DNA of 46,224 bases from Bacteroidota bacterium (GCA_013696965.1 JACCXN010000021.1:1-46224), one strand, 5' to 3'. Shown: positions 27,464-36,235, counted from the first letter of the stretch. A program made the numbers and translations. Notes: generated from the letters alone by a model not told the origin.

Positions 27464-27931
27464 ATGACACTTACATTTATTGTTATACTCATTATAGCAG
27501 GTTTAATTCTTGTAATGCTCGAAATTTTAGTACTTCCGGGTATTGCCGTTGTTGGTATTTTAGGTGCAGCAATGATACTATTTGCAATTGTAAGTGCATA
27601 TTCCATTAGTCCAACTCACGGGCATATTGCACTTGCTTCAAGCTTTTTAGTTTCTCTTATTCTAATTTATATAGCCATTAAAAATAAAACCTGGAAAAAA
27701 TTAAGTTTAAATAAAGAAATAAGTGGAAGGGTGAACATTCGTGAAAACCTGGTGAAAGAGGGAGATTTCGGAATTACTGTTTCCAGGCTTAATCCTATGG
27801 GTACGGCTGTGATCAACGATAGTCTTTATGAAGTTGAATCAAAAGAAGGCTACATTGACGAAAACAAGGAAATCATAATAGTAAAAACAACTTCAAATAA
27901 AATCCTGGTTAAATTAAAACAGTTAAATTAA
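27464..27931 (+). CDS. NfeD family membrane protein (short form)
   Basis: A 155-residue protein with two or three membrane helices (MLEILVLPGIAVVGILGAA is the typical NfeD opening). After residue about 95 it has a soluble OB-fold (GDFGITVSRLNPMGTAVIND, VESKEGYID). The short form lacks the ClpP-like N-terminal protease domain of long NfeD. NfeD proteins pair with flotillin-like SPFH proteins, and floA follows after 21 nt, so the two form an operon. Confidence 0.9.
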   Translation: MTLTFIVILIIAGLILVMLEILVLPGIAVVGILGAAMILFAIVSAYSISPTHGHIALASSFLVSLILIYIAIKNKTWKKLSLNKEISGRVNIRENLVKEGDFGITVSRLNPMGTAVINDSLYEVESKEGYIDENKEIIIVKTTSNKILVKLKQLN

Positions 27932-27952
27932 TAATTAAATAAAATCAAAATT

Positions 27953-28936
27953 ATGAATGAAGGAATTGGTATAATTATTTTAATAGCTTTTGCGGCTTTA
28001 ATAGGTCTTTGGATGTTATTTTATTTCATCCCTGTTGGTTTGTGGTTCCAGGCAACATTGTCAGGAGTAAAAACATCTTTGCTACAGTTAATATTTATGA
28101 GATGGAGAAAAGTTCCACCTTCAGTTATAGTAAATGCAATGATTAACTCACGCAAGGCAGGATTAATATTAAACAGTGATGAACTTGAAGCGCATTATCT
28201 TGCCGGTGGAAGGGTGCAAGCAGTTGTTAATGCACTTATATCTGCTGATAAAGCAAATATTCCACTTGATTTTAAATCAGCCACGGCAATTGATCTTGCA
28301 GGAAGAGATGTTTTGGAAGCAGTTCAAATGTCTGTAAATCCTAAAGTAATTACTACACCTCCTGTTGCTGCAGTTGCAAAAGATGGTATCCAGCTTATAG
28401 CTAAAGCAAGAGTAACACTTAGGGCGAATATCCGTCAATTGGTTGGAGGAGCGGGAGAAGAGACTATTTTGGCAAGAGTAGGTGAAGGTATTGTTTCATC
28501 AATTGGTTCTGCAGTTTCACATAAACAGGTTCTTGAAAATCCTGATTCAATTTCCAAAGTAGTACTTGCAAAAGGACTTGATGCGGGAACTGCTTTTGAA
28601 ATTCTTTCCATTGACATTGCGGATATTGATGTTGGAAAAAACATTGGAGCTGAACTTCAAATGGACCAGGCAAATGCAGATAAAAATATTGCCCAGGCAA
28701 GAGCAGAGGAAAGAAGAGCAATGGCTGTTGCTGTTGAACAAGAAATGAAAGCAAAAGCACAGGAAGCAAGAGCCAAGGTTATTGAGGCTGAAGCGCAAAT
28801 CCCAATGGCAATTGCAGAAGCTTTCAGAAGTGGTAATCTGGGAATTATGGACTATTACAAAATGCAAAATATTCAAGCAGATACCGAAATGAGGGATTCT
28901 ATTGCCAAACCAAGAAATGGTCCTAAAAAAGAGTAA
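27953..28936 (+). CDS. floA: Flotillin-like protein FloA
   Basis: A 327-residue SPFH-type membrane scaffold protein. A single N-terminal hydrophobic segment ([16 protein letters not shown]) is followed by the flotillin-like core ([58 protein letters not shown]) and an Ala/Glu/Arg coiled-coil tail ([21 protein letters not shown] in part). FloA organises membrane microdomains. The NfeD gene immediately upstream is the expected partner. A strong hairpin terminator follows at 28975. Confidence 0.95.
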   Translation: MNEGIGIIILIAFAALIGLWMLFYFIPVGLWFQATLSGVKTSLLQLIFMRWRKVPPSVIVNAMINSRKAGLILNSDELEAHYLAGGRVQAVVNALISADKANIPLDFKSATAIDLAGRDVLEAVQMSVNPKVITTPPVAAVAKDGIQLIAKARVTLRANIRQLVGGAGEETILARVGEGIVSSIGSAVSHKQVLENPDSISKVVLAKGLDAGTAFEILSIDIADIDVGKNIGAELQMDQANADKNIAQARAEERRAMAVAVEQEMKAKAQEARAKVIEAEAQIPMAIAEAFRSGNLGIMDYYKMQNIQADTEMRDSIAKPRNGPKKE

Positions 28937-28974
28937 TTGTTTTTGAAATTAATTTCAATTGTTACTGGAATGTT

Positions 28975-29010
28975 AAAGAGGCTGACTGTAAAAAGTCAGT
29001 CTCTTTTTTT
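28975..29010 (+). terminator. Terminator after floA
   Basis: AAAGAGGCTGACT pairs with AGTCAGTCTCTTT (one G-T pair) around a short A-rich loop, followed by a run of T. Its distal part also forms the start of the first copy of the 28980-29477 repeat family. Confidence 0.78.
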
Positions 29011-29477
29011 TATTAACCTGAATTCGATTTAAAAAACCCTGCAAGAGTAGCTGAAAGCTACCCAAATTTTCAGTCGTAGTTGAAAACTACGACCAGCAGT
29101 GGCTGACTAAAAAATTAACTCTTTTTTTTATTAACCTGAATTCGATTTAAAAAACCCTGCAAGAGTAGCTGAAAGCTACCCAAATTTTCGGTCGTAGTTG
29201 AAAGCTACGACTTAGCGGAGAAAAAAATAAATTTTGATTTTCTGCCAGCGGCTAGGTTAGTACTAGCGCTGGGCGTAGTTTCCAACCATAACTGTTCGAA
29301 ATACTTTCATAAAATAAAAGTAAAGCCTTATCGAAAGTGGCTGTCAGAGTCTTTTAGATAGTTTTTAACTTTTGGATGTTAAATGTTTCGAACAGTTATG
29401 GTTTTCAACTACGTCCAATTTACCGGGTAGCTTTCAACTACTCTTGCAGCCTTTAATTTAATAATCGAATCAGGTTA
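28980..29477. repeat. Cluster of palindromic repeats: two direct copies and one inverted copy
   Basis: Two direct copies, about 29001-29093 and 29119-29211, share nearly identical sequence over about 93 nt at an offset of 118. They contain small hairpins such as GTAGCT-GAA-AGCTAC and GTCGTAGTT-GAA-AACTACGAC. A third diverged copy lies in opposite orientation at about 29401-29477. Between them, 29284-29301 and 29386-29403 are an 18-bp perfect inverted repeat. A further hairpin lies at 29244-29273. No gene lies in the 591-nt gap. The layout resembles a REP/BIME-like or MITE-derived element. Confidence 0.75.
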
Positions 29478-29527
29478 GTATTAAAATTCAAATAACCTGA
29501 GAAGAAAAAAGTACGAATAAAGCTCTA

Positions 29528-30400
29528 TTACCTCTGAATGAAGAAAATCTTACTGTTTTTAGAGGCAAATACACCCAGGCCATTTTGTACATTTGTATAA
29601 ACAGGAGCGGGTTCGGCAAAGGGGTTCCCAGAGGTTTGCATATGTTTGGAAAGCGTTGTTTTATATTGAAAATACTCTTTACTAACAGATGAAAAATTAA
29701 GAAAAAGTTCATATTCTCCTTCCTCTTCCATATAACCTAACTCCGATGATCCAAACAAGATTTCAAATCTATATTCCTTTCCGCTAAAGTGATCATCGCC
29801 AAAAAGGATTTCTGTTGAACCATAACTATCTGATTCAATAGCCGGATCGTTGGTATGAATATAAACAGGGCTTACTCCCATATAGAGCAAAGTATCCATA
29901 AAAAAAACATTTGTAGCATAATAGTTTTTAATTCCTATCGGATCATGAATGCTAAAGGATATACTTGAAAGAATTCCAAAATTTGGATCGGTATAAGCAG
30001 ATTTAGTATAAACAATATTGCTCACCTGAACGGATTGTGGAATCAGAATGCTTGCCTCTATTGGATCGTAAGGCACAGCATTAACAATAATTTTATAGTT
30101 GTTTCCAGAAATTGGTTTTTTATCATTTGAAATATATGTTCCCTCTCCTATAAATTCGAGCTTTTCAAGAAAAACATCATTTTCATAAACTTCAACCGAG
30201 GCAACATCTACATTTTTTATACTTGCCCTGTCTAGCACCCCAAGACTATTGCTAATATGGGCAATAAAAGTTTCGGAAGGATCAATTATAGAATTTACCA
30301 CAAGTGTTGGTTTGTGTTCAGGAATATCCACAGTAACAATCATCTGGCAAGAACTGCTAAGAGAAACTACAATAAGGGTGATTAATGATTTTTTCAGCAT
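29528..30400 (-). CDS. DUF4249 lipoprotein, partner of the TonB-dependent receptor
   Basis: A 290-residue lipoprotein with lipobox LSSSC. The early blocks EHKPTLVVNSIIDPSETF, EVYENDVFLEKLEFIGEG and YKIIVNAVPYDPIEAS match DUF4249, a family found almost only in Bacteroidota beside TonB-dependent receptors. It probably sits on the outer membrane and acts as a lid or ligand-binding partner, by analogy with SusD. It lies 6 nt after the receptor on the same strand. The substrate is unknown. Confidence 0.87.
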   Translation of the reverse strand: MLKKSLITLIVVSLSSSCQMIVTVDIPEHKPTLVVNSIIDPSETFIAHISNSLGVLDRASIKNVDVASVEVYENDVFLEKLEFIGEGTYISNDKKPISGNNYKIIVNAVPYDPIEASILIPQSVQVSNIVYTKSAYTDPNFGILSSISFSIHDPIGIKNYYATNVFFMDTLLYMGVSPVYIHTNDPAIESDSYGSTEILFGDDHFSGKEYRFEILFGSSELGYMEEEGEYELFLNFSSVSKEYFQYKTTLSKHMQTSGNPFAEPAPVYTNVQNGLGVFASKNSKIFFIQR

Positions 30401-30406
30401 AGCATA

Positions 30407-32785
30407 TTAAAATTTAAAGTTGTAACTAATAGATGGCAATATGGGGAACAGGCTATATTGCTTTATTACCCGATTGCCCCCTTCATCATTACTAAAGGCG
30501 TAGAAATAGGGGTTCTTTCGGTTGTAGGCATTGTATACACTCACATTAATTGTTCTTTCTCCCCATTTTTTCACTTTTCTAAAATTCACACCCAGGTCCA
30601 TACGGTGGTATGCTCTCATTCTAAATCCATTTCGGGATTCATAATGTTCAATTTCACTGCTATAATAATACGATGAATATTCAGGCATTGCTATATACCT
30701 GGCAATTGGTAATGTAATGGCATTTCCTGTCCCATAAACCCAAGTACCGGAAACATCGATATTATCCGTTATTTTATAATTTAACACAAAAGAAATATCG
30801 TGTCTCCTGTCGTATTTGTAAGGAAATTTTTCACCAAAGTTAATTTCAGGAAATTGCCTTTCTGTCCAGGATAAAGTATATCCAATCCATCCTGTAGTAC
30901 GTCCTGTTTTTTTCTGAACAAAGAATTCAGTTCCGTAAGACCAGCCTTTTCCTGCTTCAACTTGTGATTCCCAATTTTGTGATTGATTGAAAAAATTTGC
31001 ACCTCCTTTATAATCAATAATATTTTCCATTATCTTGTAATAGCCTTCAATACTCACTTCATAATCATTGTCCTTATGCCTTAATGTTCGTGCAAATCCA
31101 GCCGCAACTTGATCAGACACCTGGGGTTTAATTTTATCCGTTGAAGGAACCCATAAATCCGTAGGTAAACCAATTCCTGCATTTGCAAGCAAGTGGATAA
31201 ACTGCATCATTTTAGCATAAGATGCCTTAAATGCAAGGTTTTCAGTAATAAAATACCTGCCCGAGAACCTCGGCTGGAAGGATTGGTAATAATTGTTTTT
31301 TACCGAAAACCCTGAATAATGCATACCAAAATTAGCTTTTAAACGGGCTGATATTCTATAATCATCCTCAATGTAGGCAGAAAGTTCATTTGCATATATT
31401 TTAGAAGTACCCAAAGTAGTATCAACTCCCGTAGACCCTGTACTTGCTGATTTATATTGAATGGCACCTGTATTAAAAGCATGATTAATATTACCAACAC
31501 CAAACTTTATGTAATGGTTTGTGGATGGAATATAATCAAAATCAATTTTGCCGCTTATGTCTTCAATTCCGGTTAAAAATTTCAATGCGAAATCATTTGT
31601 ATAGGTTTTATTAGGAGTAATTTCAGTGCTTTTGCTTAAAATTTCAGTATAAAAATTAAACCTGCTATAAATTAAGGAGGTGTTGCTGAATAATTTTGGT
31701 GTAATAATATGGTTCCAGCGAAGTGTGGAAGTAGAATTACCCCATCCAATTTTAAATTCATCGCTATAAATATTTTTATTTCCATCATAAGTATATTCAC
31801 CTTTGTTTTTAGCATAAAACCTGTCATCACCGCTGTAAAAACTAAGGAATACATGGTCTTTTTCGGAAATTTTGTGGTTTATTTTGGCATTCAGATCATA
31901 AAAGTAATACCCTCCTGTGCCATTACCATCGGAGGCCTGATTAATAATTGGTCTTGCAAGTATATCAATATATGTTCTTCTTGCTGAAATTATAAAGGAA
32001 GTCTTGTCCTTAATTATTGGTCCTTCTAAGGTTAGCCGTGATGCAATAATGCCAACGGAACCTTCTCCTGAAAATTTTTGAGTGTTTCCTTCTTTAAGAT
32101 TTATTTCAATAACCGAAGATAATCTACCTCCATATCTTGCAGGGAATCCACCTTTTGTCAATTGTACGTTTTTTATAGCATCTGCATTAAAAACAGAGAA
32201 AAAACCAAACAAATGTGAGGCATTGTATACAGGAGCCCCATCAAGTAGTATAAGGTTTTGATCTGGTCCTCCTCCCCTAACATATAGGCCACTAGCCCCT
32301 TCTCCTCCGGATTGAACACCCGGAAGAAGTTGTAAACTTTTTAGGACATCAACCTCTCCTAAAAATGCAGGAATAGACTTTATTTGTGAGATAGGTATTT
32401 CTATTACACTCATTTGAGATTTTTCCTCAATTTTTACTTCCCGCACCTCAACTATTTCAAATGTTTTTAATTCAATAGAAGGTGATAGTTTGAAATTTAA
32501 TTGCACGTCTTTGGAAGACTGCATTGTAATTGCCTGGCTTTTATATCCTATATACCTTATGAGTATGGTTACAGAATCAGCTGATTGAACAGTAAAACTA
32601 AAAAAACCATAAAGATTTGTTGTAGTACCTGTTTTTAAATTAGGTTCATAAATGCTCGCCCCAATCAATTTTTCGCCAGTAGCTTCATCCGAAATATATC
32701 CACTAATGGTATATTTTTGAGCTTGGACCGAAAAAGAAAAAATAAGAGAAACTGCAATAAATACAAGGGAAACTTTATTTAGCAT
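30407..32785 (-). CDS. TonB-dependent outer-membrane receptor with carboxypeptidase-like N-domain
   Basis: A 792-residue outer-membrane transporter. A signal peptide (cleaved near SVQAQKY) precedes a carboxypeptidase regulatory-like domain (ISGYISDEATGEKLIGASI, residues about 25-110). Next comes the plug (VDVLKSLQLLPGVQSGGEG, LYVRGGGPDQNLILLDG, GGFPARYGGRLSSVIEI) and a beta-barrel with aromatic-rich strands ending YSLFPILPSISYNFKF, a C-terminal Phe as usual. It imports an unknown substrate using TonB energy. It is the first gene of a two-gene operon with DUF4249. A TAnnTTTG box lies at 32808-32815 on the minus strand. Confidence 0.93.
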   Translation of the reverse strand: MLNKVSLVFIAVSLIFSFSVQAQKYTISGYISDEATGEKLIGASIYEPNLKTGTTTNLYGFFSFTVQSADSVTILIRYIGYKSQAITMQSSKDVQLNFKLSPSIELKTFEIVEVREVKIEEKSQMSVIEIPISQIKSIPAFLGEVDVLKSLQLLPGVQSGGEGASGLYVRGGGPDQNLILLDGAPVYNASHLFGFFSVFNADAIKNVQLTKGGFPARYGGRLSSVIEINLKEGNTQKFSGEGSVGIIASRLTLEGPIIKDKTSFIISARRTYIDILARPIINQASDGNGTGGYYFYDLNAKINHKISEKDHVFLSFYSGDDRFYAKNKGEYTYDGNKNIYSDEFKIGWGNSTSTLRWNHIITPKLFSNTSLIYSRFNFYTEILSKSTEITPNKTYTNDFALKFLTGIEDISGKIDFDYIPSTNHYIKFGVGNINHAFNTGAIQYKSASTGSTGVDTTLGTSKIYANELSAYIEDDYRISARLKANFGMHYSGFSVKNNYYQSFQPRFSGRYFITENLAFKASYAKMMQFIHLLANAGIGLPTDLWVPSTDKIKPQVSDQVAAGFARTLRHKDNDYEVSIEGYYKIMENIIDYKGGANFFNQSQNWESQVEAGKGWSYGTEFFVQKKTGRTTGWIGYTLSWTERQFPEINFGEKFPYKYDRRHDISFVLNYKITDNIDVSGTWVYGTGNAITLPIARYIAMPEYSSYYYSSEIEHYESRNGFRMRAYHRMDLGVNFRKVKKWGERTINVSVYNAYNRKNPYFYAFSNDEGGNRVIKQYSLFPILPSISYNFKF

Positions 32786-32807
32786 AGAATAACAAATAAA
32801 TATATGT

Positions 32808-32815
32808 CAAATATA
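32808..32815 (-). promoter_or_regulatory. Putative -7 box for the TonB receptor operon
   Basis: On the minus strand it reads TATATTTG, a TAnnTTTG match, 22 nt before the receptor start. It lies back to back with the tRNA-Arg -7 box at 32836. No clear -33 element. Confidence 0.45.
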
Positions 32816-32835
32816 GTTATTTAATAGAAATGCTA

Positions 32836-32843
32836 TATCTTTG
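32836..32843 (+). promoter_or_regulatory. Putative -7 box for tRNA-Arg
   Basis: TATCTTTG matches TAnnTTTG, about 50 nt before the tRNA. It is followed directly by a perfect 7-bp hairpin (CCAACTA-ATTT-TAGTTGG, 32844-32861) in the presumed leader. Confidence 0.42.
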
Positions 32844-32894
32844 CCAACTAATTTTAGTTGGGAAAGTTAAAATTCCCTGGTTAAGAAAAAAAAT

Positions 32895-32968
32895 GCATTT
32901 GTAGCTCAATTGGATAGAGCACCTGACTACGGATCAGGAGGTTTGGGGTTCGAATCCCTACAAGTGCA
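32895..32968 (+). tRNA. tRNA-Arg (anticodon ACG)
   Basis: A full cloverleaf: acceptor GCATTTG/CAAGTGC, D-stem GCTC/GAGC, anticodon stem CCTGA/TCAGG with loop CTACGGA (anticodon ACG), and a T-arm with TTCGAAT. Discriminator A is at 32968 and CCA is not encoded. A hairpin terminator follows within 5 nt. Confidence 0.95.
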
Positions 32969-32972
32969 CTCT

Positions 32973-33003
32973 AAGGGAAAGCTCAGCAGCTTTCCCTTTT
33001 TTG
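32973..33003 (+). terminator. Terminator after tRNA-Arg
   Basis: The perfect 11-bp stem AAGGGAAAGCT/AGCTTTCCCTT (32973-32983, 32988-32998) has a 4-nt loop CAGC and a following T-run. Confidence 0.88.
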
Positions 33004-33027
33004 TTGCACTTAAGTTGCTTGTTATCC

Positions 33028-33216
33028 AGGCAATCTGTTACTACTGAAGATGAATATATTGGTAAAGTTGTAGAAATTCCAGATGGTAATTTTTATATGG
33101 CTGGAGGTACTGGAAAATATGGTAATGGAAAATATAGTTACGATATAAAACATGATGGCAACCCTTATAATTTTTGGTCAATAATATCAATGGCATTTTC
33201 ATTCCTGTTCCCCTAA
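33028..33216 (+). pseudogene. Possible remnant of a beta-rich secreted protein
   Basis: An open stretch with the segment VVEIPDGNFYMAGGTGKYG, which resembles one blade of the repeat-rich secreted proteins common in Bacteroidota. There is no credible start; the frame begins in tRNA terminator sequence and ends at a stop about 60 nt before the FAD enzyme. The codon pattern suggests former coding. Treat as a weak call. Confidence 0.22.
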
Positions 33217-33222
33217 ATAGTA

Positions 33223-33253
33223 TTGTATTTCCAGATTTTAATATATATGTTTG
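33223..33253 (+). promoter_or_regulatory. Full -33/-7 promoter for the FAD enzyme
   Basis: TTG at 33223-33225 is followed, after 20 nt, by TATGTTTG at 33246-33253. This fits the two-part Bacteroidota pattern (TTTG, about 19-20 nt, TAnnTTTG) with one base off in the -33. It lies 25 nt before ATG 33279 and supports that start over the longer frame beginning at 33174. Confidence 0.55.
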
Positions 33254-33278
33254 CCCGAACAATAAAAATCAAAAATAT

Positions 33279-34829
33279 ATGAATATTGCTATTATTGGAG
33301 CCGGAGTTTCTGGTTTAACAACTGCCTATTATTTAAGGCAAAATCCATTGTTAAAGGATGCTACAATTACCATTTATGAAAAAGCAGGCCAGGTTGGAGG
33401 TAATGCTGATACTTTCCAGGTTGAATTACCTGATGGTTCTGGTGGCAGTATACAAAGGTGGGTTGATATGGGAGTGAATGATTTTAATCTTGGAACTTAT
33501 AAAGTTTTAACCCAGCTATGGCAGGAGTTTGGCATTATGAATAATAACATTCCCTGCCCAGGAAGTCCTTATTGCAGTCCATTAATTGATACAGAATCTT
33601 TTTCTTTGCCCGATAACAATTACACCTATCGATACTCTGTTGGTGCAGATGGTTGTGTAACTGTTCCTTATGGAAGCTCAGCGAATCAGTCAATTTTACA
33701 ACAAGATATTGACAACTTTAAACAAGCCCTGGCAGATTGGTATAATAATAATTCTCAGGAAGGTGTAAACCCAATTACTGTAGGGGATTGGCTACTTACC
33801 CAAAAATTTTCGGAAGAATTTATTTTTTGTAATCTATATCCCCGCATCAACGGAATGTATTTTACATTGGAATCAAACCTTTCCCAATCCTCCACTCCTC
33901 CCCCATCAACTATGCCTTTATGGATGGTAGCTCATTATTATATTTTGCAAGAAGCATATGGCCAGGTAATCCAGCCATCCTTAGCTTGTTCAAGACAATA
34001 CTTTGTGGATGGAAGTTCCCAATGGTTAAAGTTTCTGGCTAATAAGTTAACAACTGAATTGAATGTTACAATTAATTTTAATTGCCCTGAACTTACTGTT
34101 TCAAGAGTTGAATATTCAGAGAAAATAACTAAAATGGTGTTATCTAACAATGGCACAGGGCTTGGAATTTATGATAAAGTGATTTTTGCCACACATGCTG
34201 ATGATACTTTCAATATGATTGACAACAGTTTTAAATCAGATGAAATGGTAGAAGCCTTGCAATCTTTTGAATTTTCATCCAGCAATATTATTGTCCACCA
34301 GGATCATTCCTTTTTAGCTCCTCAGGCCGATTGTAACAATACATACAATATTCATATTTACGATTATCAACCCACTACTGCTGAATATCCTTATACTATT
34401 TCCTATATAGCAAATTACCATCAGAACGATGTTGCCAAAGGAATTAATGACCCTCTATTTTTTATTACCCTTAATCCATATTGGGAACTTGATGCAAGTA
34501 AAATTCTTAAACAACCCGATGGATCTTTAGCTCAAACAACCCTCAGACATTGTAAATTAAATACAGCGGCAATGAACGCACAAGTTTTAATTGATGAAAT
34601 ACAATTAGAAGCCCAAACTGAAAGAAGTTATTATTTTGCAGGCAGTTTTGCCAGGGGTGCAGGATTGCATATGGAATGCATTATTCATGCCCAGGAATTA
34701 GCAAAAAAGATTGCAAATCCTTCTTATATTTCAAATCAAACGTATAAATTTAAGGGCGGGCAAAGGCATTTTGCACCTAAATATGTATTAGACGCACTTA
34801 CCCGAATTAAAAAAGAGGAGATGATTTAA
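33279..34829 (+). CDS. FAD-dependent amine-oxidase-like oxidoreductase
   Basis: A 516-residue flavoenzyme. It opens with the Rossmann dinucleotide-binding motif IAIIGAGVSGLTTAYYL, then IYEKAGQVGGNAD. This is the layout of the NAD(P)/FAD amine-oxidase family (also phytoene-desaturase-like). The C-terminal block SYYFAGSFARGAGLHMECI fits the second FAD contact. The end is unusual: a short segment with GGQRHFAPKYVLDALTRIK. The substrate is unknown and there is no partner gene. ATG 33279 is chosen since it starts right at the Rossmann fold and sits 25 nt from a good promoter. A terminator follows. Confidence 0.82.
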   Translation: MNIAIIGAGVSGLTTAYYLRQNPLLKDATITIYEKAGQVGGNADTFQVELPDGSGGSIQRWVDMGVNDFNLGTYKVLTQLWQEFGIMNNNIPCPGSPYCSPLIDTESFSLPDNNYTYRYSVGADGCVTVPYGSSANQSILQQDIDNFKQALADWYNNNSQEGVNPITVGDWLLTQKFSEEFIFCNLYPRINGMYFTLESNLSQSSTPPPSTMPLWMVAHYYILQEAYGQVIQPSLACSRQYFVDGSSQWLKFLANKLTTELNVTINFNCPELTVSRVEYSEKITKMVLSNNGTGLGIYDKVIFATHADDTFNMIDNSFKSDEMVEALQSFEFSSSNIIVHQDHSFLAPQADCNNTYNIHIYDYQPTTAEYPYTISYIANYHQNDVAKGINDPLFFITLNPYWELDASKILKQPDGSLAQTTLRHCKLNTAAMNAQVLIDEIQLEAQTERSYYFAGSFARGAGLHMECIIHAQELAKKIANPSYISNQTYKFKGGQRHFAPKYVLDALTRIKKEEMI

Positions 34830-34871
34830 TTTTTTTTAAAGTTAGAAAATATCCAATTTCTCATTACATCA

Positions 34872-34909
34872 AAAAGAAAGCCCACTAATGTAATGGGCTT
34901 TCTTTTTTT
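34872..34909 (+). terminator. Terminator after the FAD enzyme
   Basis: AAAAGAAAGCCCA (34872-34884) pairs with TGGGCTTTCTTTT (34894-34906), with T-run and A-run flanks. It could end transcription in both directions. Confidence 0.8.
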
Positions 34910-34987
34910 ATCTTTATATAAGTTCTTAATTCACTATCGGAAGATAAACCCCACTCATTTTTTGAATATAGCCAGAGTATTTAATTT

Positions 34988-35094
34988 CTCAAGGAAATAG
35001 TTTCCATACAATTTAAAAAAGCATAAGGAAAAGTATTGTCTGGATCACCCGAATAAAAAGGTACAATTCCAAATTTATCCCATGGCTTATTCCT
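34988..35094 (-). pseudogene. Short protein-like fragment, possibly gene debris
   Basis: A minus-strand frame of about 36 residues contains KPWDKFGIVPFYSGDPDN and then TFPYAFLNCMETISLRN before a stop. Its composition is much more protein-like than the AT-rich surroundings, but there is no start codon and a stop closes it upstream. It may be the end of a lost gene. I do not recognise the family. Confidence 0.22.
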
Positions 35095-35097
35095 AAG

Positions 35098-35331
35098 TTA
35101 GAGGGCTATAATCCCACTTCGAATTCCAAACATAATTATTCCAACGCTGCACCTCTTACCCGTTTTTTTTAATATTGTTTGTTTGTGCCCTTCCACAGTT
35201 CTTGGGCTGATATTCAATTGCGTGGCCACTTCATGACTAGTAAACTCATGGGATAAAAGAGTAATGATTTCAACTTCTCTTTTTGAGAGTTTTACCTTGA
35301 TTGTTTCATTTGGAGCTAATAATTCAAGCAT
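35098..35331 (-). CDS. Stand-alone LuxR-type (GerE) helix-turn-helix protein
   Basis: A 77-residue protein with a nearly complete LuxR/GerE DNA-binding domain: LSKREVEIITLLSHEFTSHE, then VATQLNISPRTVEGHKQTIL. No receiver or sensor domain precedes it; an in-frame stop lies upstream of ATG 35331. It could be a small regulator or the surviving end of a response regulator. A 30-bp long-range inverted repeat lies in the gap to the right (35500-35698), which is a possible but unproven target. Confidence 0.7.
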   Translation of the reverse strand: MLELLAPNETIKVKLSKREVEIITLLSHEFTSHEVATQLNISPRTVEGHKQTILKKTGKRCSVGIIMFGIRSGIIAL

Positions 35332-35752
35332 AGTATTGAGTTTAATTTATGTTAATTGGCCCATACTATACATTTTTTACAGTCAACTGGTTATCCCAAA
35401 AAATATAATAATTCAAAGGTTTACAGCTTGATCTATTATAAGTATATCAAGGCTTTACAATTTATGATTACAAATTAAACGCATTCAAATTTATATTGCA
35501 TGGACTAATTCCTGCATTTTGGGACATTGACTTTTGAAGGCTATATTCAAAACAGAGAACAATTTTCTTAAATAAAAAGGTTATTGGGCTATTTAATTAC
35601 AAAAAGAAGGAATAAGTCAAAAAAACAATACACCGTATCTTGTACTATTTACGGGCATTTAAGCAAAGCAATGTCCCAAAGACAAAGTTTTAGTCCATAA
35701 AAAAAAGATGGCAATACTCTTATTTTGTCAAACACTTTAAAACCATATAAAC
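35332..35752. other. 421-nt non-coding gap with a long-range inverted repeat
   Basis: No gene is seen. 35500-35529 and 35669-35698 are inverted copies, 23 of 30 positions matching. The conserved ends are ATGGACTAA and TTTGGGACATTG, separated by 139 nt. A near -7 box (TATTTTG) lies about 30 nt before the next lipoprotein gene. Confidence 0.6.
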
Positions 35753-36229
35753 ATGAAAACTAGAGCCCTAATTTATTTGCTTTCATCAGCAGTATTGTTT
35801 TTTACTTTATCCGGATGTAAAAAAAATGATGACCTGTTTTTAAAACAGGAAAAACAAAGTATAAATGGACATGCAGTAATCACCTGTTTTGAAGAAGAAG
35901 AAGTTAAAGATTACCTTCTTACAAATAATTATTCTGATATCCATTTGGCTTTCAATAATACTTGTGATACCGCAATTGCTACAACATCTTTCCACTATAA
36001 CACAAAAGTTTTTCTATCTGATGAAGTAATAACAGGACATGAAGATTTTTTTGATCCGGAAATCGTTTTACTAGTAACAGAATATTTAATTAATCGGGAA
36101 TACGATGTTGTAGAAGTTAATTTTCCCACATCCATTGATACTGCTATTGTAAAAACGCAAAAACCCTATACTACATCTGTTTTTTTAGTAGGTGGTGGTA
36201 TTGTTGGATCTGAAGATTCTTCCCAATAA
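35753..36229 (+). CDS. Hypothetical lipoprotein
   Basis: A 158-residue protein with signal peptide and lipobox LSGC near residue 22. After the anchor there is a duplicated feel: FNNTCDTAIATTSFHYNTKV and, later, FPTSIDTAIVKTQKPYTTSV, each with a DTAI-x(2)-T pattern followed by a valine-rich strand. No known family. It is convergent with the next gene, 6 nt between stops. Confidence 0.62.
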   Translation: MKTRALIYLLSSAVLFFTLSGCKKNDDLFLKQEKQSINGHAVITCFEEEEVKDYLLTNNYSDIHLAFNNTCDTAIATTSFHYNTKVFLSDEVITGHEDFFDPEIVLLVTEYLINREYDVVEVNFPTSIDTAIVKTQKPYTTSVFLVGGGIVGSEDSSQ

Positions 36230-36235
36230 TCTTAA

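Noticed and set aside
28980-29477. CRISPR array in the palindrome cluster.
   Set aside because: Copies are few, unevenly spaced and partly inverted, with no unique spacers of constant length and no cas genes.
33174-33278. Longer start for the FAD enzyme, adding 35 residues.
   Set aside because: The added part overlaps a promoter with good -33 and -7 boxes and precedes the Rossmann fold with unrelated sequence.
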